Under the pieces are notes generated by a model. The model saw nothing but the letters and a program-made list of their open reading frames with translations, did no database searches and was not told the origin of the DNA. The position numbers were made by a program, and so were the translations under genes. From the NCBI GenBank assembly GCA_017411805.1, contig JAFQPI010000020.1, positions 35,584-99,583 on the forward strand: DNA of 64,000 nt, given 5' to 3'. Source of the stretch: Clostridia bacterium (GTDB lineage: Bacteria; Bacillota; Clostridia; Oscillospirales; CAG-272). This document shows, in pieces, positions 52,027-60,420 of this stretch; position 1 is the first letter of the stretch; each line of letters begins with the position of its first letter.

Positions 52027-52453
52027 GCCGTACCTCCTTCAAATTCTTGATTTCCGCGCGGAGTGCCGCTATCTCCGATCGAAGCTGATGCAAAAGATCG
52101 GGCGCTCGCTTTACAGGCTCTCTTCCGCCCGGCTCGGCTGTATCAACGATCCTTACCTCGCCCTTCTGACTGATAAGCCTCTCTCCGCTCGCGCCGATAC
52201 CGTCGATCACGTATTCCGCGCTTCCCGCGGCTGACATAACTTCGTCGGGAATAATAAGCTTGTCGCCATTCAGGATAAGCTCGACAGCATCCGTTCCGTC
52301 GGCGGGGAAAAAGGTGACCCTCTTCTGCAAGCCCTCCCATTCGGGCGAAAGATCAAAGCACAATACGCAAGAGCCAAAGCTTCCTCGCGTTCCCGCGACA
52401 GCCCAGATCGGCTCAAGCCATATACCGCACGCCTTAATATATACCGTTTTCAT
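52007..52453 (-). CDS. Phage tail-fibre/baseplate-like protein
   Basis: This 148-residue protein starts at the ATG at 52453, with GGAGG upstream. CVLCFDLSPEWEGLQKRVTFFPADG...LILNGDKLIIPDEVMSAAG...GERLISQKGEVRIVD follows the immunoglobulin-like N-domain of Firmicute phage upper-baseplate/tail-fibre proteins, followed by a coiled coil (LLHQLRSEIAALRAEIKNL). The assignment is from pattern memory. No other phage genes are near, so this pair may be a domesticated remnant. The gap 52454-52745 holds only the next terminator. Confidence 0.6.
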   Translation of the reverse strand: MKTVYIKACGIWLEPIWAVAGTRGSFGSCVLCFDLSPEWEGLQKRVTFFPADGTDAVELILNGDKLIIPDEVMSAAGSAEYVIDGIGASGERLISQKGEVRIVDTAEPGGREPVKRAPDLLHQLRSEIAALRAEIKNLKEVRHEFEVF

Positions 52454-52592
52454 TAAAACCTCCATCTTTTTTATTATTTGCGCCATCCGAGAATGATTCT
52501 ATCATGAAAACCAAAATCGTGACTGACAGAAATGTGTCGGAAAAGCGCAAGACACGGAGCTATGAAAGATTATTTGCTTTGACGGACAAAAA

Positions 52593-52632
52593 ACTCGGAA
52601 ATCTTTGAAGCGATCTTCATTGATTTCCGAGT
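52593..52632 (-). terminator. Terminator downstream of surface protein 1
   Basis: On the minus strand ACTCGGAAATC pairs with GATTTCCGAGT around an 18-nt loop, followed by TTTTT. It lies about 115 bp after the stop at 52746. Confidence 0.88.
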
Positions 52633-52745
52633 AATTTTATTATGTTTTAATGTGTTTTGGCAATGCAGAATCAAACAATCATTAAGTATAGCGATGTTGC
52701 ATTATCTCTGCACTGTTTCGTTCACCGATCGCTGATAGCTAAAAC

Positions 52746-54479
52746 TCAGTCCTTCTTGCGAATAACGACAGCCGCGCCGACGATCGCAATGATTGCGATA
52801 CCTGCAACGAATCCGCCGCATCCGCCTTCTTCTGTTGCGGGAGCGGTAGACTGCTCGGGTGCATCAGTTACTTCGGTAGCCTCTGTGGGAGCATCGGTGA
52901 TTTCGGGAGCCTTTGTGGTCTCCTCGGGCTTGGTAGTCTCTTCAGGCTTTGTGGTCTCTTCTTCCTTGGTGGTCTCTTCCTGAGTGAAATCGGTCACAAG
53001 GAGACCCTTGTATACGTTGATATCCTTGTACTCAGCAACAAGGCCCTTGTTGTGGAGGTAGAAGCCTACGCAGAGCTGGAAGCCGGTCTCGTGAGGATAA
53101 AGAGTACCGTCGGTAGCCTTGGTGGTGCTTGTCATATCGATAACGTTGTAGGATATCCACTTGCCCTCGGTGTTGAGGTAGTAAATGGTAGCCTGATAGC
53201 CGAGCATCTCAACGCGGAAGGAAGCATAACCGTCAGCATCGTTAGCAAGGTCGGAAACGGCAACGTACTCCTTACCGGGAGTATTGACATTGGTGATCTT
53301 TGTGGAACCGTGCTCGGTTGCAAAATTACCGGTCTGGAAATTTCCGTAGATATTGAAGGAGTTGTTGAGAGGATGGAGAGTGGGAACCGCAAAGCTGAAG
53401 CCGGAGTTCTGAGAGCCGGTCTTGACCTTCCACTCGGTGGTATATTTGGTTGTGGGGTTGATCTCGAGGCCCTCAATAATAGAACCGTAGTAGGTGCCTG
53501 CGGCATCGCTGCCGTCCTGCTCGAACTTGACGTAGCTCTTGTTTGCGGGATCGGTGGTTACAGCGAACTTTGCGCTGTTACCTGCGACGAAACGGGGCGA
53601 GAAGCCTGTATCCTTTCTCGAGAAATCAGCAGTAAAGAGGAGATCGCCGTCCTTAGCGGTATCGTAACCGGTTACGGATGCGCCTTCAACGTAGTAGTCG
53701 GGGTAGGTGGGGTTCGTAACTGTATTGCCCTCGTATACAACGGCATCCTTGATGGTGATAGAGGAATTGGGGTTATAGAGGTATGCGGAGAGTCCAAGGT
53801 TGGGAGCAACCGCGAGAAGTCCGGTGTTGAATGCATCGTACTCGTCGATGTAAACCTTGTTGATGAATACCTTAACGTTCGAGCCGGTAACAACGAAATC
53901 GATGTCAACGAAGCCCTCGGCATCAACTGTGGAGAGATACTTTGCATCTGTAACGTAAACATCACCGTAGTAAAGAGAACCGAGTGCCTTACCTCCTGCA
54001 CCGTAGCTCATTACGTGACGGATGTTGGGACAACCGTAGTAGCCTACAAGAGATTTGTAACCAAGGTCAAGGAGATACTTAGCTTCTGTGTTGGTAGGCA
54101 TGTTGATGAACACGCCTGCGTTGCCGGAGGCAAGCTTGCCGTCGGTATCGGTGTAAGCAACTGCCATCTTCATCGAGAAGGTGTAGTTCTTACCTTCGCC
54201 GTAGGTAAGGCCGCTGATCGCGCCGCCCCAGAATGCACGGCCTGCTGCGGTACCAACGTAAGTGACGGTAGCGGACTTGCCGTCTTCCGAAACGGTGGTG
54301 GCGAGAGTTCCGTCTCCCTTAAGGATACAGAAATCTGCGGGAGCATACTTGTCATCGCCCTTGAAATTGACCTCATAGAGAACGTCGCCATCCTTGGCGG
54401 ATGCGGTAATTCCCATAGCAGCAACAAGCGCGAGGATCATAGCAAGCGTGAGAAGTGCACTGAATAATCTTTTCATCAT
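52746..54479 (-). CDS. Secreted surface protein 1 with GCGG-type C-terminal anchor
   Basis: This 577-residue protein has a signal peptide ending near ITASA (28), two LamG/concanavalin-like beta domains (about 33-245 and 280-490), a linker of EETTKPEETTK repeats, then GGCGG followed by a hydrophobic helix and RKKD. It is a paralogue of the 57795-59642 product (similar signal peptide, DGDVLYxVNFKGDDKY start, and C-terminus). It is presumably exported and attached through its C-terminus. The gene is in a tandem run of three with homologous control regions. Confidence 0.82.
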   Translation of the reverse strand: MMKRLFSALLTLAMILALVAAMGITASAKDGDVLYEVNFKGDDKYAPADFCILKGDGTLATTVSEDGKSATVTYVGTAAGRAFWGGAISGLTYGEGKNYTFSMKMAVAYTDTDGKLASGNAGVFINMPTNTEAKYLLDLGYKSLVGYYGCPNIRHVMSYGAGGKALGSLYYGDVYVTDAKYLSTVDAEGFVDIDFVVTGSNVKVFINKVYIDEYDAFNTGLLAVAPNLGLSAYLYNPNSSITIKDAVVYEGNTVTNPTYPDYYVEGASVTGYDTAKDGDLLFTADFSRKDTGFSPRFVAGNSAKFAVTTDPANKSYVKFEQDGSDAAGTYYGSIIEGLEINPTTKYTTEWKVKTGSQNSGFSFAVPTLHPLNNSFNIYGNFQTGNFATEHGSTKITNVNTPGKEYVAVSDLANDADGYASFRVEMLGYQATIYYLNTEGKWISYNVIDMTSTTKATDGTLYPHETGFQLCVGFYLHNKGLVAEYKDINVYKGLLVTDFTQEETTKEEETTKPEETTKPEETTKAPEITDAPTEATEVTDAPEQSTAPATEEGGCGGFVAGIAIIAIVGAAVVIRKKD

Positions 54480-54496
54480 CGTTTTTCCTTTCTTTT

Positions 54497-54553
54497 TTCG
54501 GCATTGCCGAATTATTATACAACAATCATACCATTTTTTTATTGATTTGTCAA
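54497..54553 (-). promoter_or_regulatory. Promoter and 5' UTR hairpin of surface protein 1
   Basis: On the minus strand TTGACA (54553-54548), 17 bp, TATGAT (54530-54525), then the hairpin TTCGGCAATGCCGAA (54511-54497) at the expected mRNA 5' end, and AGAAAGGAAA as SD. Confidence 0.85.
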
Positions 54554-54600
54554 TAGTAATTGATCATTTCCCATTAACTTTACCTCAATTAATAAAAAAT

Positions 54601-54638
54601 CTCGGATATTCCAAAGCATAAGCCTCAGAATATCCGAG
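54601..54638 (-). terminator. Terminator of surface protein 2
   Basis: CTCGGATATTC/GAATATCCGAG with a 16-nt loop and a T-run on the minus strand. The 38-bp hairpin is identical to that at 57720-57757. Confidence 0.9.
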
Positions 54639-54709
54639 TTTATTTGTAATTAATCTATCCGATCAACGGTGAAGAAATGAAGTATTTTCGTTCACCGTCC
54701 GAAAGCTTT

Positions 54710-57595
54710 TCAGTTCTCGCGTCTCTTAGCAATAACTGCTACGCCGAGAACGGCGATAAGAGCGATCATTACGAAGATGAGAGCGGAGTCACCCGTGGGA
54801 GTGGAGGAACCGGGCTCGGTAGTCTCGGGAGCGGGCTCTGTGGTCTCGGGAGCGGGCTCGGTAGTTTCGGGAGCGGGCTCTGTGGTCTCGGGAGCAGGCT
54901 CGGTGATCTCGGGATCAACGGGGTTGGTGTAAACACCGTTCTCGAAGAGTACTTCCTTGGAAGTAGGACGGTTTGTAGGAGCCTTGTCTTCGCCGATGGT
55001 CTGATAGAATACGGTCTCGCCGAGAGTCTGGTTAAGCAGGTAGGTTACCTCACCCGATGCGAGCTGTGCCTCGGTGAAAGTACCGGTAAGCTCAACGATA
55101 GAATCTGCGATCAGAGAATTGTTTGCACCTGCAATATAGAAATAATCAGCATATCCCTCAGCAAATACGTTACCGGAGATATTACCTTCTACGGGAGCAG
55201 ACTTGTTGTCCCACACAACTGCGAGTGTCTGGGGAATGGTCTCGAATACGGTCGGCACGTAGTCTGTAGTTACATCTCCATTGGTATTGTGAACGGTAAC
55301 CTTAGTGCCTTCAATGGTAACGGTACCATTGGCAACAGCGATGAAGTAATATGTCTTGCCCTCAGCGGTGAAAGAATAGAAGTTGCCTTCCTTAACTTCA
55401 GCGCCATTTTCGATAGCGGTAGCAGCCTTGTTACCCTTGAGAGTACCCATGATAACGTTATTCTTGACAATGATATCGGAAGCGTTACAGTATCCGATGA
55501 TACCGCAAGCAACACCGTTTGCGGACTCAACGTTACCGGTGTTTACGCAGTTGGTAATATTTGCACCAATGCCTGCCGAACCATAGGAATAACCTACGAT
55601 GGAAGCGAGTCTGCCGTTGGTATTGTAAACGTCACCTGCATTGTAGCAGTTCTTAACGATCTGAGTGACGCACCACTTGGAGTTGAAGCGTCCGACAATA
55701 CCGCCTGCGCCTGCATCGGTAGCACCGGTTACCTTACCGTAGTTCTCGCAGTTGATAACCTCGGTGGGAGAGTTGGTAACAGCTATAATACCTCCTGCAG
55801 CCTTGCCGCCCTTAGCGATGAGCTCACCGTAGTTTTTGCAGTTGATGAAGGTGTAAAGACCACCTTTGTGGTCTGCGTTTCTGGAGCCGCCCTGGATACC
55901 GCCGGCTGCACCTGCGAAGGTGGCGGACTCGGTGTCGGGGATAACGGTGATCTTGCCGTAGTTCACACAGTTTTCAATGGTGCTGTTGTGTGCACAGTTG
56001 TATCCAATAATGCCTGCGCCCTGGTCCTTACCTATAAGGACGGTGCCCTTGTTTACGCAGTCCTTGACGGTGAGAGTTGCGGTTGCCTCAGCGGGGGTGT
56101 TATCGTTACCTACACGGCCGACAATACCTGCGCCGTAAGCGTCCTTGCCGTAAGCCTCAATCTTACCCTCGTTCACACAGTTTGTGATGATGAGAGAAGA
56201 GGGCTCGTTGGAGGTGCTGGTGCCTGCGCCGCCGTACCAACCGATGATACCGCCCATCTGGTTCTTTGCGTAGATCTCGCCGGTGTTGGTGCAGTTATCG
56301 ATCACGCCTGTCAGAGTAGCGGCAACATTGGATACCTTACCGATGATACCGCCGGCAGCGAGATTCTGATTCTTTTCGGTTCCGAGAGCAGTTCTGCCTA
56401 CCTTACCGCTGTTGGAGCAGTTGTAAGCGGATACGAATATCTCGGCGTAGCCTACGATACCGCCCGACTGACCGGTATAGGACTCAACTGTACCGGTGTT
56501 GGAGCTGTTCTTTACGGTGTTTACTTCGGGATAAGCCTCGGTGGGAGCATACTCACTTACACGGGCGAAGATACCGCCGCTGTAGCTTGTTGTGCTGTGG
56601 ATAGTGCCGGAGTTTGTAAGCTCGTTTGCAAGAACGAGAACGGAATAGCCTGCCCAACCGGCAATACCGCCGGTCTGACCCGAGCCGGTAATATTTGCGC
56701 TGTTGGAGCATCCCTCAAAGGAAATGGTGGATTCGTATTTGCCAAAGTTAGCGGAGATACATGCGGAGTAACCGAAGATACCGCCTGTGGGTGCCTTCTT
56801 CGAGCCGGTGCTGTCAACGTCGCCGGAGTTTGCGCAATCCTTGAAGGAGAGAGCCGCGAATTCATAGCCGAAGCCTGCGATACCGCCAAGAGCGTTGTCC
56901 TCGCCCTTACAGTTGGGAACGCCTGCGTCAGCCTGACCGGTCTTCATAAGAGTACCTGCATCGTGTACCTTACCGGAGTTTGTGCATCCCTCGAAGGAAA
57001 TGCTTGCGGACTGGTCGTAGCCAACTACGCCAACGATACCGCCTGCTGCACAGCTGTTGATTTCAGCGGTGTTTGCGCAGTTTACGAACTTTGCATTACC
57101 TGTAGCAACGCCGGAGATACCGCCTGTTGCGGGAAGCGCTGTGGTGTCGGTAAGATAAGTGTACTCAAAGCCGCCGACAGCACCGATAACGGGAGCGGTG
57201 TTCTTTACGTTTTCAACAGTACCGCCCTTAACGATCTTTGCAACCGCGCCGGCAAATCCGGAGCTTACGGTTACAGAGCCTGCAACGGTAAGGTTCTTGA
57301 CAGTACCCTGTACCTCTTCGAACATGGGAACAGATGTGGTTACGGTATAGCCGTTACCGTCAAGAGTTCCGGTGAACGCAGAAGCGAAGGTAGCGTCAAC
57401 GGTGATATTTCCTGTCAGATAATATGTACCTGCAGCGTCGGTGAGTTCCGACCAGGAGGAGATTGCGGTGCCTGCGGGAGTATAATCTGCAGGAACCTTT
57501 CCCACGTTGTCAACCTCGGGTGCCGCGAATGCAACAGAGGGAGCAAGCGGGAGGATCATTACTGCCACGAGAATGATAGCAATAAGCTTTTTCAT
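54710..57595 (-). CDS. GLUG-like repeat adhesin with TPTGD sortase-type C-terminus
   Basis: This 961-residue protein has a signal peptide (to about 28), then roughly 15 beta-helix repeats of the form CxNxGxV...GGIxG spanning about 110-760 (for example CSNSGKV...AGGIIG and CVNTGNV...ACGIIG). A linker of four EPAPETT units leads to TPTGDS, a hydrophobic helix and KRREN, a sortase signal of the PxTGD kind. It is thus probably wall-anchored and an adhesin. No sortase gene is in the window. It is the middle gene of the tandem surface cluster. Confidence 0.88.
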   Translation of the reverse strand: MKKLIAIILVAVMILPLAPSVAFAAPEVDNVGKVPADYTPAGTAISSWSELTDAAGTYYLTGNITVDATFASAFTGTLDGNGYTVTTSVPMFEEVQGTVKNLTVAGSVTVSSGFAGAVAKIVKGGTVENVKNTAPVIGAVGGFEYTYLTDTTALPATGGISGVATGNAKFVNCANTAEINSCAAGGIVGVVGYDQSASISFEGCTNSGKVHDAGTLMKTGQADAGVPNCKGEDNALGGIAGFGYEFAALSFKDCANSGDVDSTGSKKAPTGGIFGYSACISANFGKYESTISFEGCSNSANITGSGQTGGIAGWAGYSVLVLANELTNSGTIHSTTSYSGGIFARVSEYAPTEAYPEVNTVKNSSNTGTVESYTGQSGGIVGYAEIFVSAYNCSNSGKVGRTALGTEKNQNLAAGGIIGKVSNVAATLTGVIDNCTNTGEIYAKNQMGGIIGWYGGAGTSTSNEPSSLIITNCVNEGKIEAYGKDAYGAGIVGRVGNDNTPAEATATLTVKDCVNKGTVLIGKDQGAGIIGYNCAHNSTIENCVNYGKITVIPDTESATFAGAAGGIQGGSRNADHKGGLYTFINCKNYGELIAKGGKAAGGIIAVTNSPTEVINCENYGKVTGATDAGAGGIVGRFNSKWCVTQIVKNCYNAGDVYNTNGRLASIVGYSYGSAGIGANITNCVNTGNVESANGVACGIIGYCNASDIIVKNNVIMGTLKGNKAATAIENGAEVKEGNFYSFTAEGKTYYFIAVANGTVTIEGTKVTVHNTNGDVTTDYVPTVFETIPQTLAVVWDNKSAPVEGNISGNVFAEGYADYFYIAGANNSLIADSIVELTGTFTEAQLASGEVTYLLNQTLGETVFYQTIGEDKAPTNRPTSKEVLFENGVYTNPVDPEITEPAPETTEPAPETTEPAPETTEPAPETTEPGSSTPTGDSALIFVMIALIAVLGVAVIAKRREN

Positions 57596-57615
57596 GGTGT
57601 TTTTCCTTTCAAATT

Positions 57616-57672
57616 TTCGGCCTTGCCGAATTGATACACAATTATCATATCATTTTTTGAAGGATTTGTCAA
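57616..57672 (-). promoter_or_regulatory. Promoter and 5' UTR hairpin of surface protein 2
   Basis: On the minus strand TTGACA (57672-57667), 17 bp, TATGAT (57649-57644), then the hairpin TTCGGCAAGGCCGAA (57630-57616) and GAAAGG as SD. Confidence 0.85.
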
Positions 57673-57719
57673 TAGTAATTAACATTTTATTATGATTTTT
57701 GTGCCAAATATTCAAAAAG

Positions 57720-57757
57720 CTCGGATATTCCAAAGCATAAGCCTCAGAATATCCGAG
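57720..57757 (-). terminator. Terminator of surface protein 3
   Basis: The same 38-bp hairpin as at 54601-54638, followed on the minus strand by CTTTTTG. Confidence 0.9.
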
Positions 57758-57794
57758 TTGATCATTTAGTTATTATTCCTCGATCGGAAAGCCG

Positions 57795-59642
57795 TCAGTC
57801 TCTCTTCTTGACGATGAGAGCGGTTCCGAGGATCGTAACGATCGCAACGCAGCCTGCGATCATTCCGCCGCAGCCCTTCTCCTCTGTGGGAGCCTGGGTG
57901 CCGGGAGCGGGAGTCTGCTCGGGCTCGGGAGCCTGGGTAGGAGCATCGGTAACCTCGGGAGCATCGGTGGGCTCATCGGTAACCTCGGGAGCCTTGGTGG
58001 TAACTTCCTCGGTAGTTTCGGGCTCGGTGGTAACGGGCTCGGTAATTACGGGGAATTCCTCGCCGGTAACGTCAGAAAGAGTACCCTTGTAAAGAGCAAC
58101 GTCCTTCATTCCAAAGGTTGCCATATCGTGGTAGATATAAGTTCCGCATGCAACGTAAGGAGCACCTGCAAACTCTGCAGCAGTACCCTTGTACATCTCA
58201 AAGAGTACCCACTTGCCGGAGATATCCTTGTAGTATACGCTCCAGTCGTAACCATCAATAGATACAGCCATATCTGCGTATCCATCCGCATCAAAGCCGA
58301 TTACCTTATCAAGGTCAACGAACTTGGTGTAGGAAGTTGTCTTTACGGTTGCGTCGCCCTTGATCTTGGTACCGCTGGCAGCGATAACCATATCGGTAGC
58401 GTCGGTTCCGTTAAAGTTTCCGTAGAAATTGTAAAGCTGTGCGAAATTATACTTCATGTTGGTCTCGTCGATATTAAAGAAGATACCTCCGCGAAGCTCG
58501 TTGGACTTAACCTTGTAAGTAAAGGTGTAAGCGGTATCTGCTGTGTACTTGAGAGAACCGATCGCGCCGCCCCACCAGGTAGCACCCTGACCTGCGTCCT
58601 TAAGGCTCTCGTTGGTAGGCTTATCAAAGTCGATCTGAGTTCCGCCGCCGGAAACGGTGATAACGGGCTCGGAACCTACAAGATAAAGCATCTTGGGAGC
58701 ATAATCAATACCGTTGCTGAAGATAACGTCAACGAGCTTGGAGCCGACAGCTGCCTTCTCGTAAGCATCCATGGTGAGCTGCTTTGCGTTGAGGATCATT
58801 GCATCGGACCAGTCCTCTGCTACTGCACCCTCGCGAAGTGCGGGATAGGTGAAGCCTGCTGCGGCTGTGTAGAGATTGCCCTCGTAAACAACAGCATCCT
58901 TGACCATTACGGAACCGCCGTTGTAAACGTAGATAATAAGTGCAAGATCAGTGTAGTTGTTAGCAAAGGGAATATTGCTTTCGTCAAAGAACTGACCGTT
59001 GATGAACACTCTGTAGGTAAATCCATCAACCTCGATGGAAACCTTGCAGAAGCCGTTTTCATCGGGAGTGTAGCACTCGCCAACGTAGTTTGTTGCGTCA
59101 CTTGCATAAAGACCTACGGTCTTGCTTCCCGCGCCGCGGGAGAGAGTATTCTTGGGAGTACCCTTCCAACCCTCGGGAGTGCCGTAGTAGCCTCTGAGAG
59201 CGTTGAAGGTATCAAGATACTTGCTGTTGCCTTCAAGAATTTCAGTATAGTTCTTTTCGTCAACGATGTCGCTTACGCCGTTGATGTACATACCGAAGTT
59301 CTGCATAGCTTCGTAGCCGGGAATCGTGTTATCAACGAGAAGCTCAACGGTATACTTATTGCCTTCAGCAATCTTGAAACCGTCGATCACGTCACCAAAG
59401 AAGTATCTCTTTCCGCTTTCGAAGATGGAAATGGTAGCCGAGGAGCCGTCCTCCGCGGTTTCCAGGTAAGTATTGTCCGCGCTTCCGTTAGTAGCGAACA
59501 GGTTGAACGAATACTTATCGTCGCCCTTGAAGTTGACCTTGTAGAGAACGTCGCCGTCAGCAGCGGAAACCGAAATTCCCATAGCAGCAACGAGAGCAAG
59601 GATCATAGTGAGCGAGAGAAGTGCGCTGATGATCTTCTTCAT
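57795..59642 (-). CDS. Secreted surface protein 3 with GCGG-type C-terminal anchor
   Basis: This 615-residue protein has a signal peptide ending ISVSA (27), DGDVLYKVNFKGDDKY, two beta-sandwich domains (about 30-260 and 300-530), a linker of VTTEPETTEE and DAPEVTDAPT units, then EEKGCGG, a hydrophobic helix and KKRD. It is a paralogue of the 52746-54479 product, which suggests tandem duplication. The role is probably surface binding of carbohydrate or protein; no catalytic motif is visible. Confidence 0.82.
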   Translation of the reverse strand: MKKIISALLSLTMILALVAAMGISVSAADGDVLYKVNFKGDDKYSFNLFATNGSADNTYLETAEDGSSATISIFESGKRYFFGDVIDGFKIAEGNKYTVELLVDNTIPGYEAMQNFGMYINGVSDIVDEKNYTEILEGNSKYLDTFNALRGYYGTPEGWKGTPKNTLSRGAGSKTVGLYASDATNYVGECYTPDENGFCKVSIEVDGFTYRVFINGQFFDESNIPFANNYTDLALIIYVYNGGSVMVKDAVVYEGNLYTAAAGFTYPALREGAVAEDWSDAMILNAKQLTMDAYEKAAVGSKLVDVIFSNGIDYAPKMLYLVGSEPVITVSGGGTQIDFDKPTNESLKDAGQGATWWGGAIGSLKYTADTAYTFTYKVKSNELRGGIFFNIDETNMKYNFAQLYNFYGNFNGTDATDMVIAASGTKIKGDATVKTTSYTKFVDLDKVIGFDADGYADMAVSIDGYDWSVYYKDISGKWVLFEMYKGTAAEFAGAPYVACGTYIYHDMATFGMKDVALYKGTLSDVTGEEFPVITEPVTTEPETTEEVTTKAPEVTDEPTDAPEVTDAPTQAPEPEQTPAPGTQAPTEEKGCGGMIAGCVAIVTILGTALIVKKRD

Positions 59643-59663
59643 AATAATTCTTCCTTTCTGATT

Positions 59664-59719
59664 TTCGGCTTTGCCGAATGATATATAGTTATGATACCAT
59701 TTTTTATTCGATTTGTCAA
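59664..59719 (-). promoter_or_regulatory. Promoter and 5' UTR hairpin of surface protein 3
   Basis: On the minus strand TTGACA (59719-59714), 17 bp, TATCAT (59696-59691), then the hairpin TTCGGCAAAGCCGAA (59678-59664) and GAAAGGAAG as SD. Confidence 0.85.
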
Positions 59720-59758
59720 TAGGAAATCAATAATTTAGGCAAAGATCGGGCATTTTTC

Positions 59759-59787
59759 TTGACAAAATAATTCTTTTATGCTAATAT
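59759..59787 (+). promoter_or_regulatory. Promoter of the sigma factor gene
   Basis: TTGACA (59759-59764), 17 bp, TAATAT (59782-59787). This sigma-A-like promoter lies 76 bp before the start codon; no clear ECF-type AAC/CGTC promoter is visible. Confidence 0.72.
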
Positions 59788-59862
59788 GAAAAAAATGATG
59801 CTTTTATGTAACCTTTCGGGAGCAAAATCTGTGTTTACTGTTGAACAAAAGGAGGTGCGCTC

Positions 59863-60420
59863 ATGGATGACCAAAAAATAATCGAGCTTTATTTTGCCAG
59901 AGCCGAGCAGGCGATACGCGAGACTGAGATCAAATACGGCGGCTATTGCTTCCTTATCGCGCATAATATCCTCTCCTCCCGCGAGGACGCAGAGGAATGC
60001 GTAAACGATACTTATCTCAACGCCTGGAACAGTATACCGCCGAACAAGCCGAATCCGCTCAAGACCTTTCTCGGCAGAATCACGCGAAATCTCGCAATCA
60101 ACCGCTATATCAAAAACCACGCGAAAATGCGATCGGGAGAGGCAGACCTTATACTTGAAGAGGTCTGCGAATTCATCCCCGACCCCGCATCCGCGACGTC
60201 TTTGTGCGACGAATATGCTCTCAAGGCGGCAATAAATTCCTTCCTATCTTCTCTTCCGAAGAAGGCAAGGATAATTTTCGTCCGCAGATATTGGTATCTC
60301 ACGCCGATCTCAAGGATCGCGCGAGAGCTGTCGCTTAACGAAAACAGCGTAAAAGTCACGCTCCACCGAACCCGCATCGCCTTCAAGGCTCATCTCGAAC
60401 AGGAGGGTATTGATCTATGA
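59863..60420 (+). CDS. ECF-type RNA polymerase sigma factor
   Basis: In this 185-residue protein region 2 is REDAEECVNDTYLNAWNSIPP...LKTFLGRITRNLAINRYI (about 45-90), and region 4 is FLSSLPKKARIIFVRRYWYLTPISRIARELSLNENSVKVTLHRTRIAFKAHLE (about 125-180), typical of ECF sigma-70. The SD AAAGGAGG is strong. The stop overlaps the start of the downstream membrane protein (ATGA), which is presumably its regulator. Confidence 0.93.
   Translation: MDDQKIIELYFARAEQAIRETEIKYGGYCFLIAHNILSSREDAEECVNDTYLNAWNSIPPNKPNPLKTFLGRITRNLAINRYIKNHAKMRSGEADLILEEVCEFIPDPASATSLCDEYALKAAINSFLSSLPKKARIIFVRRYWYLTPISRIARELSLNENSVKVTLHRTRIAFKAHLEQEGIDL

Noticed and set aside
52504-52608. 34-codon + strand frame MKTKIVTDRNVS...
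   Set aside because: There is no SD, its 3' end runs into the terminator hairpin of the opposite gene, and composition is unremarkable; chance is likely.
54677-57634. A 985-codon open frame on the + strand opposite the repeat adhesin
   Set aside because: It is the antisense shadow of a low-complexity repeat gene. It lacks an SD, and its composition (Cys, Gly, Val rich) mirrors the real frame, which has a signal peptide and sorting signal.
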